64,000 nt of DNA from an uncultured Bacteroidia bacterium. Its GTDB lineage: Bacteria; Bacteroidota; Bacteroidia; Bacteroidales; UBA932. The position numbers and the translations under genes are program-made. The stretch lies in NCBI GenBank assembly GCA_902780935.1, contig CACZHP010000013.1, positions 43,021-107,020 on the forward strand, read 5' to 3'. Below are positions 8,712 to 16,217 of the stretch, in pieces (position 1 is the stretch's first letter; every line of letters starts with the position of its first letter). The notes beneath the pieces are model-generated. The model searched no databases and was not told where the DNA came from. It saw nothing but the letters and a program-made list of their open reading frames with translations.

Positions 8712-9836
8712 TCAAATATTCTTTAAATAAACCCTGGCTCTCTTGTGGAGATGGTGCTCGAAGCGTCCCCAGATGTTCTGGACGCTGTGGTTGTCCTCGA
8801 GCTCCCTTGTGCTCTCCACATACTTTATCCCGTGCTTGATCATGCCGCTCCCGATCTTGGAGAAGATCATGGAATTCACCCCTTTGTCCTGGTATTCAGG
8901 GAGGATGGCGATCAGGAGGGCATCGATTGTGTCATTCTTTTTCAATGCCCTGAGTATGTGGATGAAACCGAAAGGGAAGAGCTTGCCTTTTGCCTTCTGG
9001 AGAGCCTCTGAAAGCGATGGCAAGGTGATTCCGAAGCCCACCACGTTGTCATCCAGGTCCACGACCACGGACACGAAGTCGAGCTGGAGGTTGGAGATGA
9101 ACTGGTTTTTCAGATCCTCGCACTGTGCGGGGGAAAGTTCCGAGAAACCGTGAAGAGGGGAGTAGCAGGTGTTCATGACGCTGAATATCCCGTCAACATA
9201 TTTCCGGACAAGTTCCTTCTTGTTCCGGAAGCTGCCCTGCCTGAGGCCGTAACGCTCACCGACCATGGCGCCGAGCCGGATGTACCTGTCGATGTTGTCC
9301 GGAACAGTGATCCTGAATTCCACGAAATCCGTCGATTTGAAATATCCCTCTTTCAGGATCATGGGCTCATAGTAAGGGTAGTTGTATTTCCCGTATGCTG
9401 TCGGAATCTGGTCAAAGCCCTCCACGAGGACTCCAGCGACATCGAACTCCAGGAATCCGACGGGCCCCTCAACCATCTCCATACCCTTTTCCCTGGCATA
9501 TTCCTCGACCTTTGAGAGAAGGGCAGCGGCGACCTCCTGGGACTCTATGAAGTCGATCCAGCCGAAGCGGCATATTCTCTTGCCGACCTTTTTATTGTAT
9601 TTGTGGTTGATGATCCCGGCGATCCTGCCCACGACTTTCCCGTCTCCGTCCTCGGCAAGCCAGTACTTGCCTTCGCAGACCTCAAAGGCCCTGTTTTTCT
9701 CGGGCGAGAGCGTGTCCATGTCCATGGACTCAATCTGGGGAACGTAATACCTGTTGCCCTTGTAGAGCTCGTTAGGGAATCGGACGAACTGTCTCAGTTG
9801 CCGTCTGTCAGTAACTTCCTTGATGGATACAGCCAT
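8712..9836 (-). CDS. GNAT-fold N-acyltransferase-like protein, first gene of lipid operon
   Basis: 374 residues. The C-terminal half carries the GNAT acyl-CoA/ACP-binding pattern (LPEYQDKGVNSMIF, an Rx(x)GxG/A-like loop) and the N-terminal half a second GNAT-like lobe (KVVGRIAGIINHKYNKKVGK, then GPVGFLEFDVAG). It has no signal peptide. Large two-lobed GNAT proteins of this type occur in Bacteroidetes and include lipid N-acyltransferases. Because the next two genes encode a CDP-alcohol phosphotransferase and an O-acyltransferase, I infer a role in acylating a membrane lipid, possibly an amino-lipid or a sphingoid base. A simple metabolite acetyltransferase cannot be excluded. A TATATTAG promoter element lies 24 bp upstream of the start. 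Confidence 0.72.
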   Translation of the reverse strand: MAVSIKEVTDRRQLRQFVRFPNELYKGNRYYVPQIESMDMDTLSPEKNRAFEVCEGKYWLAEDGDGKVVGRIAGIINHKYNKKVGKRICRFGWIDFIESQEVAAALLSKVEEYAREKGMEMVEGPVGFLEFDVAGVLVEGFDQIPTAYGKYNYPYYEPMILKEGYFKSTDFVEFRITVPDNIDRYIRLGAMVGERYGLRQGSFRNKKELVRKYVDGIFSVMNTCYSPLHGFSELSPAQCEDLKNQFISNLQLDFVSVVVDLDDNVVGFGITLPSLSEALQKAKGKLFPFGFIHILRALKKNDTIDALLIAILPEYQDKGVNSMIFSKIGSGMIKHGIKYVESTRELEDNHSVQNIWGRFEHHLHKRARVYLKNI

Positions 9837-9859
9837 TTTTACTCTTTAGTTACAGACTG

Positions 9860-9867
9860 CTAATATA
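9860..9867 (-). promoter_or_regulatory. -7-like element of lipid operon
   Basis: TATATTAG (minus strand), 24 bp upstream of the GNAT-like gene. The same octamer, followed by C, recurs at 35316, 45329 and 50129, always 20-27 bp upstream of a minus-strand start codon. Confidence 0.55.
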
Positions 9868-9950
9868 CGAATTTTTTGGAAAGTCATTGTGGTTGATAAC
9901 TTTGTTAGTAACCTGCGCTGCCTCTACTGTGAAAGTTGTTATAATTAAAG

Positions 9951-9958
9951 TAACTTTG
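9951..9958 (+). promoter_or_regulatory. -7 element for PRTase/permease operon
   Basis: TAACTTTG matches TAnnTTTG and lies 31 bp upstream of the start at 9989. A second exact copy is at 9897-9904. No convincing -33 TTTG is at the standard distance. Confidence 0.5.
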
Positions 9959-9988
9959 TAACCCGGTTAGGACTAATCGGAATCACCA

Positions 9989-11062
9989 ATGAAACATAAT
10001 CTGGATGACGCGGTCCTTTTAAAGACCGGACATCAAAGTGTCTACAAGCTGAAGCAGGAAGGTCTCATCAACGAGTACCTGATCGTAAGCGGCGACGGCA
10101 CTCGCCGTCTCATGGCCTCTCCGGAGGTCGTCGGCTTCGGCTCTTATCAAAGCATGGTTCCCGCCACAATGAAGGGAATGCAATATCTCTCCGACAGCGG
10201 GCTTTCCAAGGATGTAAATATCCTCACCATCCTGCGGGGAGGGCTCAACTATCCCATCGAGGAGTGCGCCTTCCGGGCCGGATTCAGGGTGACGAATATG
10301 GATTTCCTCTCCTGCGAGAGGATCATCGAGGACGATGTGATCAAGGGGCTGGACGTGAGGTACCAGAAAGTCCGCACATGCAAGGACTGCGTCCTGATGG
10401 TGGGCGACATTATTGCCTCCGGAGCTACTCTTGGGATGTGCATGGATCACGTTATCAGCTGGTTCCGGGATCACGGCGGCTCCTTCAAGCGGATTGTCTT
10501 TTTCACTATCGGCGGATCAAACGCCATTGACTTCATGGAGGAACTCGTCCCGAAAGTCAAGAGTTTCTCTCCCGGCTTTGAGGGATTCACATGTTTCTTT
10601 TACGAGGGGATATTCAATGTCTATCAGGACCGTGGCTGCCTTGGCTTCCAAGTCCCCGACATCGACTTCTATTGGGGCGACGGGATCGTCAGCCCCGAAT
10701 TCCGTGAATATGTGGTAGCCCACGGATATTCCCTGTACGAGAAGTGTATAATATACGACGGCGGAGCCCGCCGATATGAGATTCCGGACCATTATCGGGA
10801 AGTCGTGGCATATTGGGATGAAGTGCTGGAGGCTTCCGACCGGGTGGATATCATGGATCTGACCCAAGAACGCCTGGGTTACAAGGCTCCCATCTCGTAC
10901 GAAGACTGGCTGAAAGTCACCCACTTCACTGATCTTGGCGACCAGAGTGTCCTGTACAGCGATGAGAGGGTGTTCCTCGCCAAGGCCAGGGGACTGACCC
11001 TCCGGGATGTCGCCACGAAACGTCTTGAACAAATCAAACAAACCCTAAAGGGATATGAGTAA
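9989..11062 (+). CDS. Phosphoribosyltransferase-fold protein linked to nucleobase permease
   Basis: 357 residues, cytoplasmic. Residues about 75-200 look like a type I PRTase core: a hydrophobic strand ending in a turn (ILTILRGGLNYPIE, PPi-loop position) and a PRPP-loop-like segment VLMVGDIIASGATLG (residues 135-149) in the place of the usual VDDxxxTGxT. It is about twice the length of common nucleobase PRTases, with an extra C-terminal domain (FYWGDG, GYSLYEKCIIYDGG) I do not recognise. Its last 8 bases overlap the start of a CodB-like permease (ATGAGTAA), so the two are translationally coupled. I infer a nucleobase salvage role, but the second acidic residue of the canonical PRPP motif is missing, so catalysis is uncertain. 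Confidence 0.62.
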   Translation: MKHNLDDAVLLKTGHQSVYKLKQEGLINEYLIVSGDGTRRLMASPEVVGFGSYQSMVPATMKGMQYLSDSGLSKDVNILTILRGGLNYPIEECAFRAGFRVTNMDFLSCERIIEDDVIKGLDVRYQKVRTCKDCVLMVGDIIASGATLGMCMDHVISWFRDHGGSFKRIVFFTIGGSNAIDFMEELVPKVKSFSPGFEGFTCFFYEGIFNVYQDRGCLGFQVPDIDFYWGDGIVSPEFREYVVAHGYSLYEKCIIYDGGARRYEIPDHYREVVAYWDEVLEASDRVDIMDLTQERLGYKAPISYEDWLKVTHFTDLGDQSVLYSDERVFLAKARGLTLRDVATKRLEQIKQTLKGYE

Positions 11063-12314
11063 ACAAAACCAAAAAGTCGACATCGACTACACCAACGGCC
11101 GAGTCGAGCCGTCGGGTCGCAAGAGCACCCTCAGCATGTTCATGGTGATGCTTGGCTTCACCTTCTTCTCAGCGTCCATGTGGGTTGGCCAGAAGCTGGC
11201 CGCCGGACTGGATTTCTCTGGATTCATCTGGGCTTTGTTGCTTGGCGGTCTTATCCTCGGAGCCTACACCGGCGCTTTGGGTTGGATCGGCGCTGAAAGC
11301 GGTCTCACCCTCGACATGCTCGCCCGCCGCAGCTTCGGCGAGAAAGGAAGCTACCTTCCCAGCGCGATGATCAGCTTCACCCAGATCGGTTGGTTCGGCG
11401 TGGGCCTGGCGATGTTCGCCATCCCTGTGGCCAAGGAGATCATGGGTCTCGAGGTGACTCCGGACTATATGCCCTGGCAGGGTTATGTCTTGGTTCTGAT
11501 AGCGGGCATCCTGATGACAGCCAGCGCGTATTTCGGTATCAAGAGCCTCACTATCATCAGCTACATTGCCGTCCCCGCTGTCGCCATCCTTGGTACCGTG
11601 GCCATGATCATGGCGGTCAATAGGGGAGACTCGACCCTGATCGCCCAGTTCGCCCAGGGCACGAAGGATCTCGGTATCATCGCAGGAGCCGGCCTTGTGA
11701 TCGGCAGCTTTGTCTCAGGTGGAACCGCGACGCCTAACTTCGCCCGTTTTGCCAAGACCCCGAAGATCGGCCTGATCGTCACAGTTGTGGCCTTCTTCAT
11801 CGGCAACTCCCTGATGTTCTTCTTCGGAGCAGTCTCCAGCATCTACGCAGGTGGTAATGACATCTTCGAGGTCATGCTCAACCTCAACCTGTTCTACATC
11901 GCGATCTTCGTCCTGGGACTCAACATATGGACAACCAACGACAACGCCCTCTACACCTCAGGTCTCGGCCTCTCAAATATTTTCGGGCTCTCCAAGAAGA
12001 CCATGGTGCTGATTGCCGGCTTGATCGGCACGGTCACCGCCGTGTGGCTTTACTGGAATTTCGTCGGCTGGCTCAACGTGCTGAACTGCACCCTTCCTCC
12101 CGTGGGTATTATCTTGATCTGCAGCTATTTCAGCCATAGAAAGGAATATCAGCAGGACAATGTCCCCGCCCGTCAGGTCAACTGGGCAGCTATAGCCGGT
12201 GTCGTCCTTGGAGCGGTTGTCGCCAACCTCGTCAAGTGGGGCATCCCTTCCATCAACGGCATGGTCGTCGCCGCCTGCTGCTACTTCATCGGCCAGGCCA
12301 TCGACAAGAAGTAA
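11055..12314 (+). CDS. codB: NCS1-family cytosine/purine permease (CodB-like)
   Basis: 419 residues with about twelve transmembrane helices. The N-terminal part (MVMLGFTFFSASMWVGQKLA, then LGWIGAESGLTLDMLARRSFG) and the helix 3 region (SFTQIGWFGVGLAMFA) match cytosine permeases of the NCS1 family, inner-membrane proteins that import cytosine or related bases with a cation. The length equals E. coli CodB. It begins inside the end of the PRTase-fold gene, and no cytosine deaminase gene is adjacent, unlike codBA. The substrate may therefore be another base used by the PRTase-like partner. A dispersed 29-bp repeat and a hairpin terminator follow the stop. Confidence 0.88.
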   Translation: MSKQNQKVDIDYTNGRVEPSGRKSTLSMFMVMLGFTFFSASMWVGQKLAAGLDFSGFIWALLLGGLILGAYTGALGWIGAESGLTLDMLARRSFGEKGSYLPSAMISFTQIGWFGVGLAMFAIPVAKEIMGLEVTPDYMPWQGYVLVLIAGILMTASAYFGIKSLTIISYIAVPAVAILGTVAMIMAVNRGDSTLIAQFAQGTKDLGIIAGAGLVIGSFVSGGTATPNFARFAKTPKIGLIVTVVAFFIGNSLMFFFGAVSSIYAGGNDIFEVMLNLNLFYIAIFVLGLNIWTTNDNALYTSGLGLSNIFGLSKKTMVLIAGLIGTVTAVWLYWNFVGWLNVLNCTLPPVGIILICSYFSHRKEYQQDNVPARQVNWAAIAGVVLGAVVANLVKWGIPSINGMVVAACCYFIGQAIDKK

Positions 12315-12318
12315 AGTT

Positions 12319-12347
12319 GTCATTCTGAGCGCTAGCGAAGAATCTTC
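12319..12347 (+). repeat. Dispersed GTCATTCTGAGCG-type repeat, copy 1
   Basis: Imperfect palindrome GTCATTCTGAGCG...GAAGAATCTTC placed 4 bp after the permease stop. Copies occur at 23941, 25248, 32013 (inverted) and 33338 (inverted), plus half copies at 23918 and about 33372. It is a REP-like element; the strand is arbitrary. Confidence 0.85.
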
Positions 12348-12384
12348 TTTTTTCGGAAATGATTGACAACTAAGTAATTGTATT

Positions 12385-12414
12385 AAACGCGTAGCTTATC
12401 TGGCTATGCGTTTT
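12385..12414 (+). terminator. ACGCGTAGC-type hairpin terminator, copy 1
   Basis: AAACGCGTAGC / GCTATGCGTTT stem with one G-U pair and a T run. It ends the PRTase/permease operon. Nearly identical hairpins are at 13581 and 37113. Confidence 0.82.
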
Positions 12415-12474
12415 CTGTATGTGTCTGGTGGCGAGTGACTTGTGAAAAACGCGGCCTTTTACTATTTTCGCGAT

Positions 12475-12900
12475 ATGTCAAAAGTTGAAATAGAACACCT
12501 TCTTGAGGAGCATGGAGTCAAGGTAACCGCCAACAGGCTGCTGGTGGCTGGGGTTCTATCAGGTGCGGGAAGGCCCCTAAGTCTCACTGAACTGGAGGAT
12601 GAGATAGGATCGATGGATAAGTCAAGCATATTCCGCAGCCTGATGACTTTCAGGGACAGTCACCTCGTGCATGCCATAGAGGACATGGAGGGCACCCGTT
12701 ATGAGCTATGCCTCAGCCACGACCATGACCACGACGAGGACACCCATGTCCATTTTTATTGCGAGAAATGTCACCGGACCTTCTGCCTTGAGAATATTCA
12801 TATTCCTCCCGTTGAGCTTCCAGGGGGATATGACGCCAGGACATCGAATTATCTGATTAAAGGAATATGCCCCTCCTGCTCCGGTCAATCTTTAGCGTAA
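12475..12900 (+). CDS. Fur-family metalloregulator
   Basis: 141 residues from the ATG at 12475; the open frame extends upstream without support, and a TATTTTCG promoter-like box lies at 12463. The N-terminal winged helix (ANRLLVAGVLSGAGRPLSLT ... SSIFRSLMTF) is followed by a Fur dimer domain with a His/Asp-rich metal loop (SHDHDHDED), H-H/F-Y-C-E-K-C and the second pair CPSC. The two CxxC motifs form the structural zinc site. Fur proteins repress metal uptake or stress genes. An exported nitroreductase lies 20 bp downstream and a Zn/Cd-type P-ATPase lies next, so zinc (Zur-like) or heavy-metal sensing is a reasonable guess, while iron or peroxide sensing cannot be excluded. Confidence 0.88.
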   Translation: MSKVEIEHLLEEHGVKVTANRLLVAGVLSGAGRPLSLTELEDEIGSMDKSSIFRSLMTFRDSHLVHAIEDMEGTRYELCLSHDHDHDEDTHVHFYCEKCHRTFCLENIHIPPVELPGGYDARTSNYLIKGICPSCSGQSLA

Positions 12901-12920
12901 ACACTTAATTTACAGACAAT

Positions 12921-13544
12921 ATGAAGCGAACATCATTATTGATTGCCTTGGTGCTGGCAGCTTTTTCCGCTTCTGCCCAGGACATCCAACTCCCCGCCCC
13001 GCAGAAGAATGCGGAAATGACTCTATATCAGGCTCTTCAAAACCGAGCATCAAACAGGAGTTTCTCATCGGCTCCCATTTCGGACCAGATTCTCTCCGAC
13101 CTATTGTGGGCAGCCGAGGGAATCAACCGGGAAGACGGGAGACTTACCGCTCCCACAGCGATGAACACCCAGGAGATCCGCCTTTATGTCTGTCGGGAGG
13201 ACGGTGCTTATGAGTACATAGCCAAGGATAACAAGCTGCTGAAAGTCAGCGGGAAAGATCTTCGGGCAGATGTCGCCGGTCCCCAGGCTGGGGTCGCCAC
13301 CGCTCCTTTGTTCCTGGTGATTAGCTGTGACCTGAACAGATATTCCCGTAAAAGCGACCACACGAAAGTCATGGGAGCTGTCGATGTGGGATATGTGTCG
13401 CAGAACATCTGCCTCGCCTGCGTGGCGCTCGGACTCTCCACCGTCCCCAGGGCAGGAATGAACCAGGATGTCCTCCGCAAGGAACTCGGTATTGCCGAAG
13501 ACCATCTCCTCCTGATCAACCATCCCGTCGGCTACAAAAAGTAG
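12921..13544 (+). CDS. Exported nitroreductase-family protein
   Basis: 207 residues with a signal peptide (MKRTSLLIALVLAAFSASAQ). The mature part shows nitroreductase/SagB-like features: the FMN-binding RASNRSFSSAPIS motif near the start, LLWAAEGINR with TAPTAMNTQEI, and the C-terminal CLACVALGLSTVPRAGMNQD. Such proteins bind FMN and reduce small aromatic or quinone substrates using a reduced donor. The export signal makes this a periplasmic version, which in Bacteroidetes would need a non-NAD(P)H donor or a Tat/Sec-compatible flavin route; that point is unresolved. The gene follows the Fur-family regulator by 20 bp and probably shares its transcript, so metal- or redox-controlled expression is plausible. 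Confidence 0.83.
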   Translation: MKRTSLLIALVLAAFSASAQDIQLPAPQKNAEMTLYQALQNRASNRSFSSAPISDQILSDLLWAAEGINREDGRLTAPTAMNTQEIRLYVCREDGAYEYIAKDNKLLKVSGKDLRADVAGPQAGVATAPLFLVISCDLNRYSRKSDHTKVMGAVDVGYVSQNICLACVALGLSTVPRAGMNQDVLRKELGIAEDHLLLINHPVGYKK

Positions 13545-13580
13545 TCACTTCGGAAGCGATTTTCTATCAATATTTTACAA

Positions 13581-13612
13581 AAAACGCGTAGCTTATTAGG
13601 CTACGCGTTTTC
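13581..13612. terminator. ACGCGTAGC-type bidirectional terminator, copy 2
   Basis: Perfect 12-bp stem AAAACGCGTAGC / GCTACGCGTTTT between two convergent genes. The A run on one side and T run on the other let it act on both strands. Confidence 0.88.
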
Positions 13613-13628
13613 TGGAAATGGTTGATTA

Positions 13629-15512
13629 TCAGGTTTTGAGTGCGCGGGTGGAGTTGAGGACGGCGAGAACCATCACCCCCACGTCGGCAAGGACGGCCAT
13701 CCACATGCCGGCCAAACCGAACATGGCGAGCAGCAGGACCAGCACTTTCACTCCGATCGAGAAGACCGTGTTCTGCTTGGCGATGCCAAGGGTCTTGCGG
13801 GCACTCCTGATTCCGGTGGCAAGTTTGGAAAGCTTGTCATCCATCAGAACCACATCAGCCGCCTCAATCGCCGCATCTGAACCAAGAGCTCCCATAGCTA
13901 TTCCCACGTCAGCCCTGGCCAGGACCGGGGCGTCATTGATCCCGTCCCCGACGAAAGCAAGGCTCCGACCTTCTGATTTCCCAGCGATAAGCTTCTCAAC
14001 CTCAGCGACTTTATCTCCAGGGAGCAGTTCCGCCCTGAACTCATCGATACCAACCTCCGCGGCCACCGCAGCGGCGACATCAGCCTTGTCACCGGTCAGC
14101 ATAACGGTCTTTGAGACTCCATTCTCTTTAAGGGCTTTCAAGGCCTCGGCAGCGTCTGCCTTTACCCTGTCGGATACCACTATGTGTCCCACATATTCCC
14201 CATCCAAACTGACATGGACGATCGTGCCTTTTTTCTCGCAGTCTTTCCAAGAGACCCCGATCGCCTCCATCATCTTGCTGTTGCCCACGCAGACTGTCTT
14301 GCCGTTGACCTTTGCCTTGACTCCCTGTCCGGCGACTTCCTCGATGTCCTCGACCGTACAATTGTCCGCCTCGTCCGGATATGCCTGGCGCAGCGAGACG
14401 GCTACCGGATGGGTCGAATATCTCTCCACATGGGCTGCCATATGCAGAAGTTCCTTCTGGTCAATGATTTCCGGGTGGACAGCGGTGACCTCGAAGACTC
14501 CTTCCGTCAGTGTCCCGGTCTTGTCGAAAACCACCGTGCCAAGATTGGCAAGGGCCTCAAGATAGTTGGATCCCTTCACCAATATCCCCTTGCGGGCAGC
14601 TCCGCCGATCCCTCCGAAAAAGGCCAGTGGGATGGATATGACCAGGGCGCAGGGGCATGAGACGATCAGGAACGTCAGAGCCCTGTAGAGCCATTTGGCG
14701 AACTCCGAGCCAAAGTACCCGGACAGGAGCGGGGGCAGGAAGGCCAACACGACCGCAAGGCCGACCACTATCGGGGTATATACCTTTGCGAACCTGGTGA
14801 TGAAACTCTCGCTCCTGGACTTGTTCCCGGAGGCGTTCTCGACCAGTTCGAGAATCTTCGAGGCTGTGGATTCGGCGAATGGTTTGGTGACCTTCGCGCG
14901 AAGGACTCCGCTGAGGTTGACGCAGCCTGAAAGGATGGTGTCTCCCTCGGTGATTCCTCTCGGCACGCTTTCTCCCGTCAGGGCGACCGTGTCGAGGCTG
15001 GATGAGCCTTCGAGGACAATTCCGTCGAGGGGAACCTTTTCTCCGGGCTTGATCACAATGGTCTCACCGACAGCTACTTCTGATGGAGACACAGTCTCGG
15101 TCCTGCCGTTTCTCTCGACGTTGGCGGTGTCTGGCCTTATGTCCATGAGTTTGGTGATTGACTCCCGGCTCCTGTCCTCGGCCATGTCCTCGAATAACTC
15201 TCCGACCTGGAAGAACAGCATGACGAACACGGCCTCGGGAAATTGGCTTTCAGCTCCGGGAAGGAATCCGATGCACAGGGCTCCGAGCGTGGCGATACTC
15301 ATGAGGAAATCCTCGTCCAGGAGTTCTCCCTCGAACAGTTTTTCGGCGGCTTCCTTGAGGGTCTCGCCTCCGACGATAAGGTAGGGGACCAGGAAAAGCA
15401 GCAATTCCTGCCACATCTTGAGATTGGCTATTTTGCTTACCACAGCGGCCACGGCAAGCAGGGCCGCGCTCACGATGATCTTAACCAGTCTCTCTTTGTT
15501 CTCTTTTTCCAT
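13629..15512 (-). CDS. P1B-type heavy-metal ATPase (Zn/Cd/Pb exporter type)
   Basis: 627 residues. All P-type ATPase landmarks are present: TGES actuator loop, SCPCALVIS transmembrane metal site, phosphorylated Asp in DKTGTLTEG, the HP motif (STHP), TGDKADVAAAVA and GDGINDAP hinge. The CPC motif with SIPLAFFGGIGGAARKGI downstream is typical of CadA/ZntA-like zinc, cadmium and lead exporters, not copper pumps. No N-terminal heavy-metal-associated domain is present; the protein starts directly with transmembrane helices, so it is a short form. It is convergent with the Fur-like regulator and nitroreductase genes and separated from them by a hairpin terminator, so any shared control would be by the regulator acting in trans. 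Confidence 0.92.
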   Translation of the reverse strand: MEKENKERLVKIIVSAALLAVAAVVSKIANLKMWQELLLFLVPYLIVGGETLKEAAEKLFEGELLDEDFLMSIATLGALCIGFLPGAESQFPEAVFVMLFFQVGELFEDMAEDRSRESITKLMDIRPDTANVERNGRTETVSPSEVAVGETIVIKPGEKVPLDGIVLEGSSSLDTVALTGESVPRGITEGDTILSGCVNLSGVLRAKVTKPFAESTASKILELVENASGNKSRSESFITRFAKVYTPIVVGLAVVLAFLPPLLSGYFGSEFAKWLYRALTFLIVSCPCALVISIPLAFFGGIGGAARKGILVKGSNYLEALANLGTVVFDKTGTLTEGVFEVTAVHPEIIDQKELLHMAAHVERYSTHPVAVSLRQAYPDEADNCTVEDIEEVAGQGVKAKVNGKTVCVGNSKMMEAIGVSWKDCEKKGTIVHVSLDGEYVGHIVVSDRVKADAAEALKALKENGVSKTVMLTGDKADVAAAVAAEVGIDEFRAELLPGDKVAEVEKLIAGKSEGRSLAFVGDGINDAPVLARADVGIAMGALGSDAAIEAADVVLMDDKLSKLATGIRSARKTLGIAKQNTVFSIGVKVLVLLLAMFGLAGMWMAVLADVGVMVLAVLNSTRALKT

Positions 15513-15704
15513 ATCTTTCTAATCTTCCATGGAACAAAGGTCGGGGAAAAATGCCGCAACCGGGTTGCAAAGTGGCCGGAGAGGAATTTCGTCGGGAGAT
15601 TAGCGGGTTTTGTCGAACAGCCACCAGACGCGGCCAAGTTTGGCCAAGGATTTGAAAAAGAGGTTACCGGTTGATTGTTTAATTAATTGGTTAATAGAAT
15701 GGTT

Positions 15705-16217
15705 ATGAAAAAAGCGATGTTGATCTGCGCCTCGATGGCACTCTTGCTGTCATCCGGCGCTTTCGCCCAGGGCAACGGTCAGAGACCGCAGCGAGAAAGG
15801 CCTGACGAGGCCACCATGGTCAAGATGCGCACTGAGCGCATGGTCAAGGAACTCGGCCTGGATGAGACCCAGGAGGCGAAGCTTCTGGAACTCAACCAGA
15901 AGTATCCCCGCATGATGATGGGAGGTCCCGGAGGTCCTGGCGGCCCTGGAATGGGAAGGCCCCCGATGGACGGTCAGCGTCCGGACGGTGAGGAATCAGG
16001 CGTCAAGGCAAAAAACTCCAAGAAGGCTAAATCCGACAAGAAGAAGGACGATGGCGGGAGACCCCAGATGACTGAGGATCAGCTGAACCAGATGAAGGCC
16101 GACCGCGAGGCCTATGAGGCCGGACTGAAGGAAATCCTTACAGAGGAGCAGTTCAAGACTTGGCAGGAGAACCGTAACCGTCCGCCGAGAGGGGAACGTC
16201 GCCCGTTCGCTTCCTGA
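15705..16217 (+). CDS. DUF4890-like Gly/Pro/Met-rich periplasmic protein
   Basis: 170 residues from the ATG at 15705 (ATG at 15699 also possible). A signal peptide (LLLSSGAFAQ) is followed by a helix with an LTxxQ-like motif (VKELGLDETQEAKLLELNQK), a low-complexity MMMGGPGGPGGPGMGRPP stretch, a Lys-rich linker and a second helix (LKEILTEEQFKTWQENR). The two-helix layout is that of Bacteroidetes DUF4890 and resembles the Spy/CpxP group of periplasmic chaperone or metal-stress proteins. It sits downstream of, and divergent from, the metal ATPase, which fits a role in envelope or metal stress, though this is inference. Its last 65 bases overlap the 3' end of the convergent symporter gene. Confidence 0.82.
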   Translation: MKKAMLICASMALLLSSGAFAQGNGQRPQRERPDEATMVKMRTERMVKELGLDETQEAKLLELNQKYPRMMMGGPGGPGGPGMGRPPMDGQRPDGEESGVKAKNSKKAKSDKKKDDGGRPQMTEDQLNQMKADREAYEAGLKEILTEEQFKTWQENRNRPPRGERRPFAS

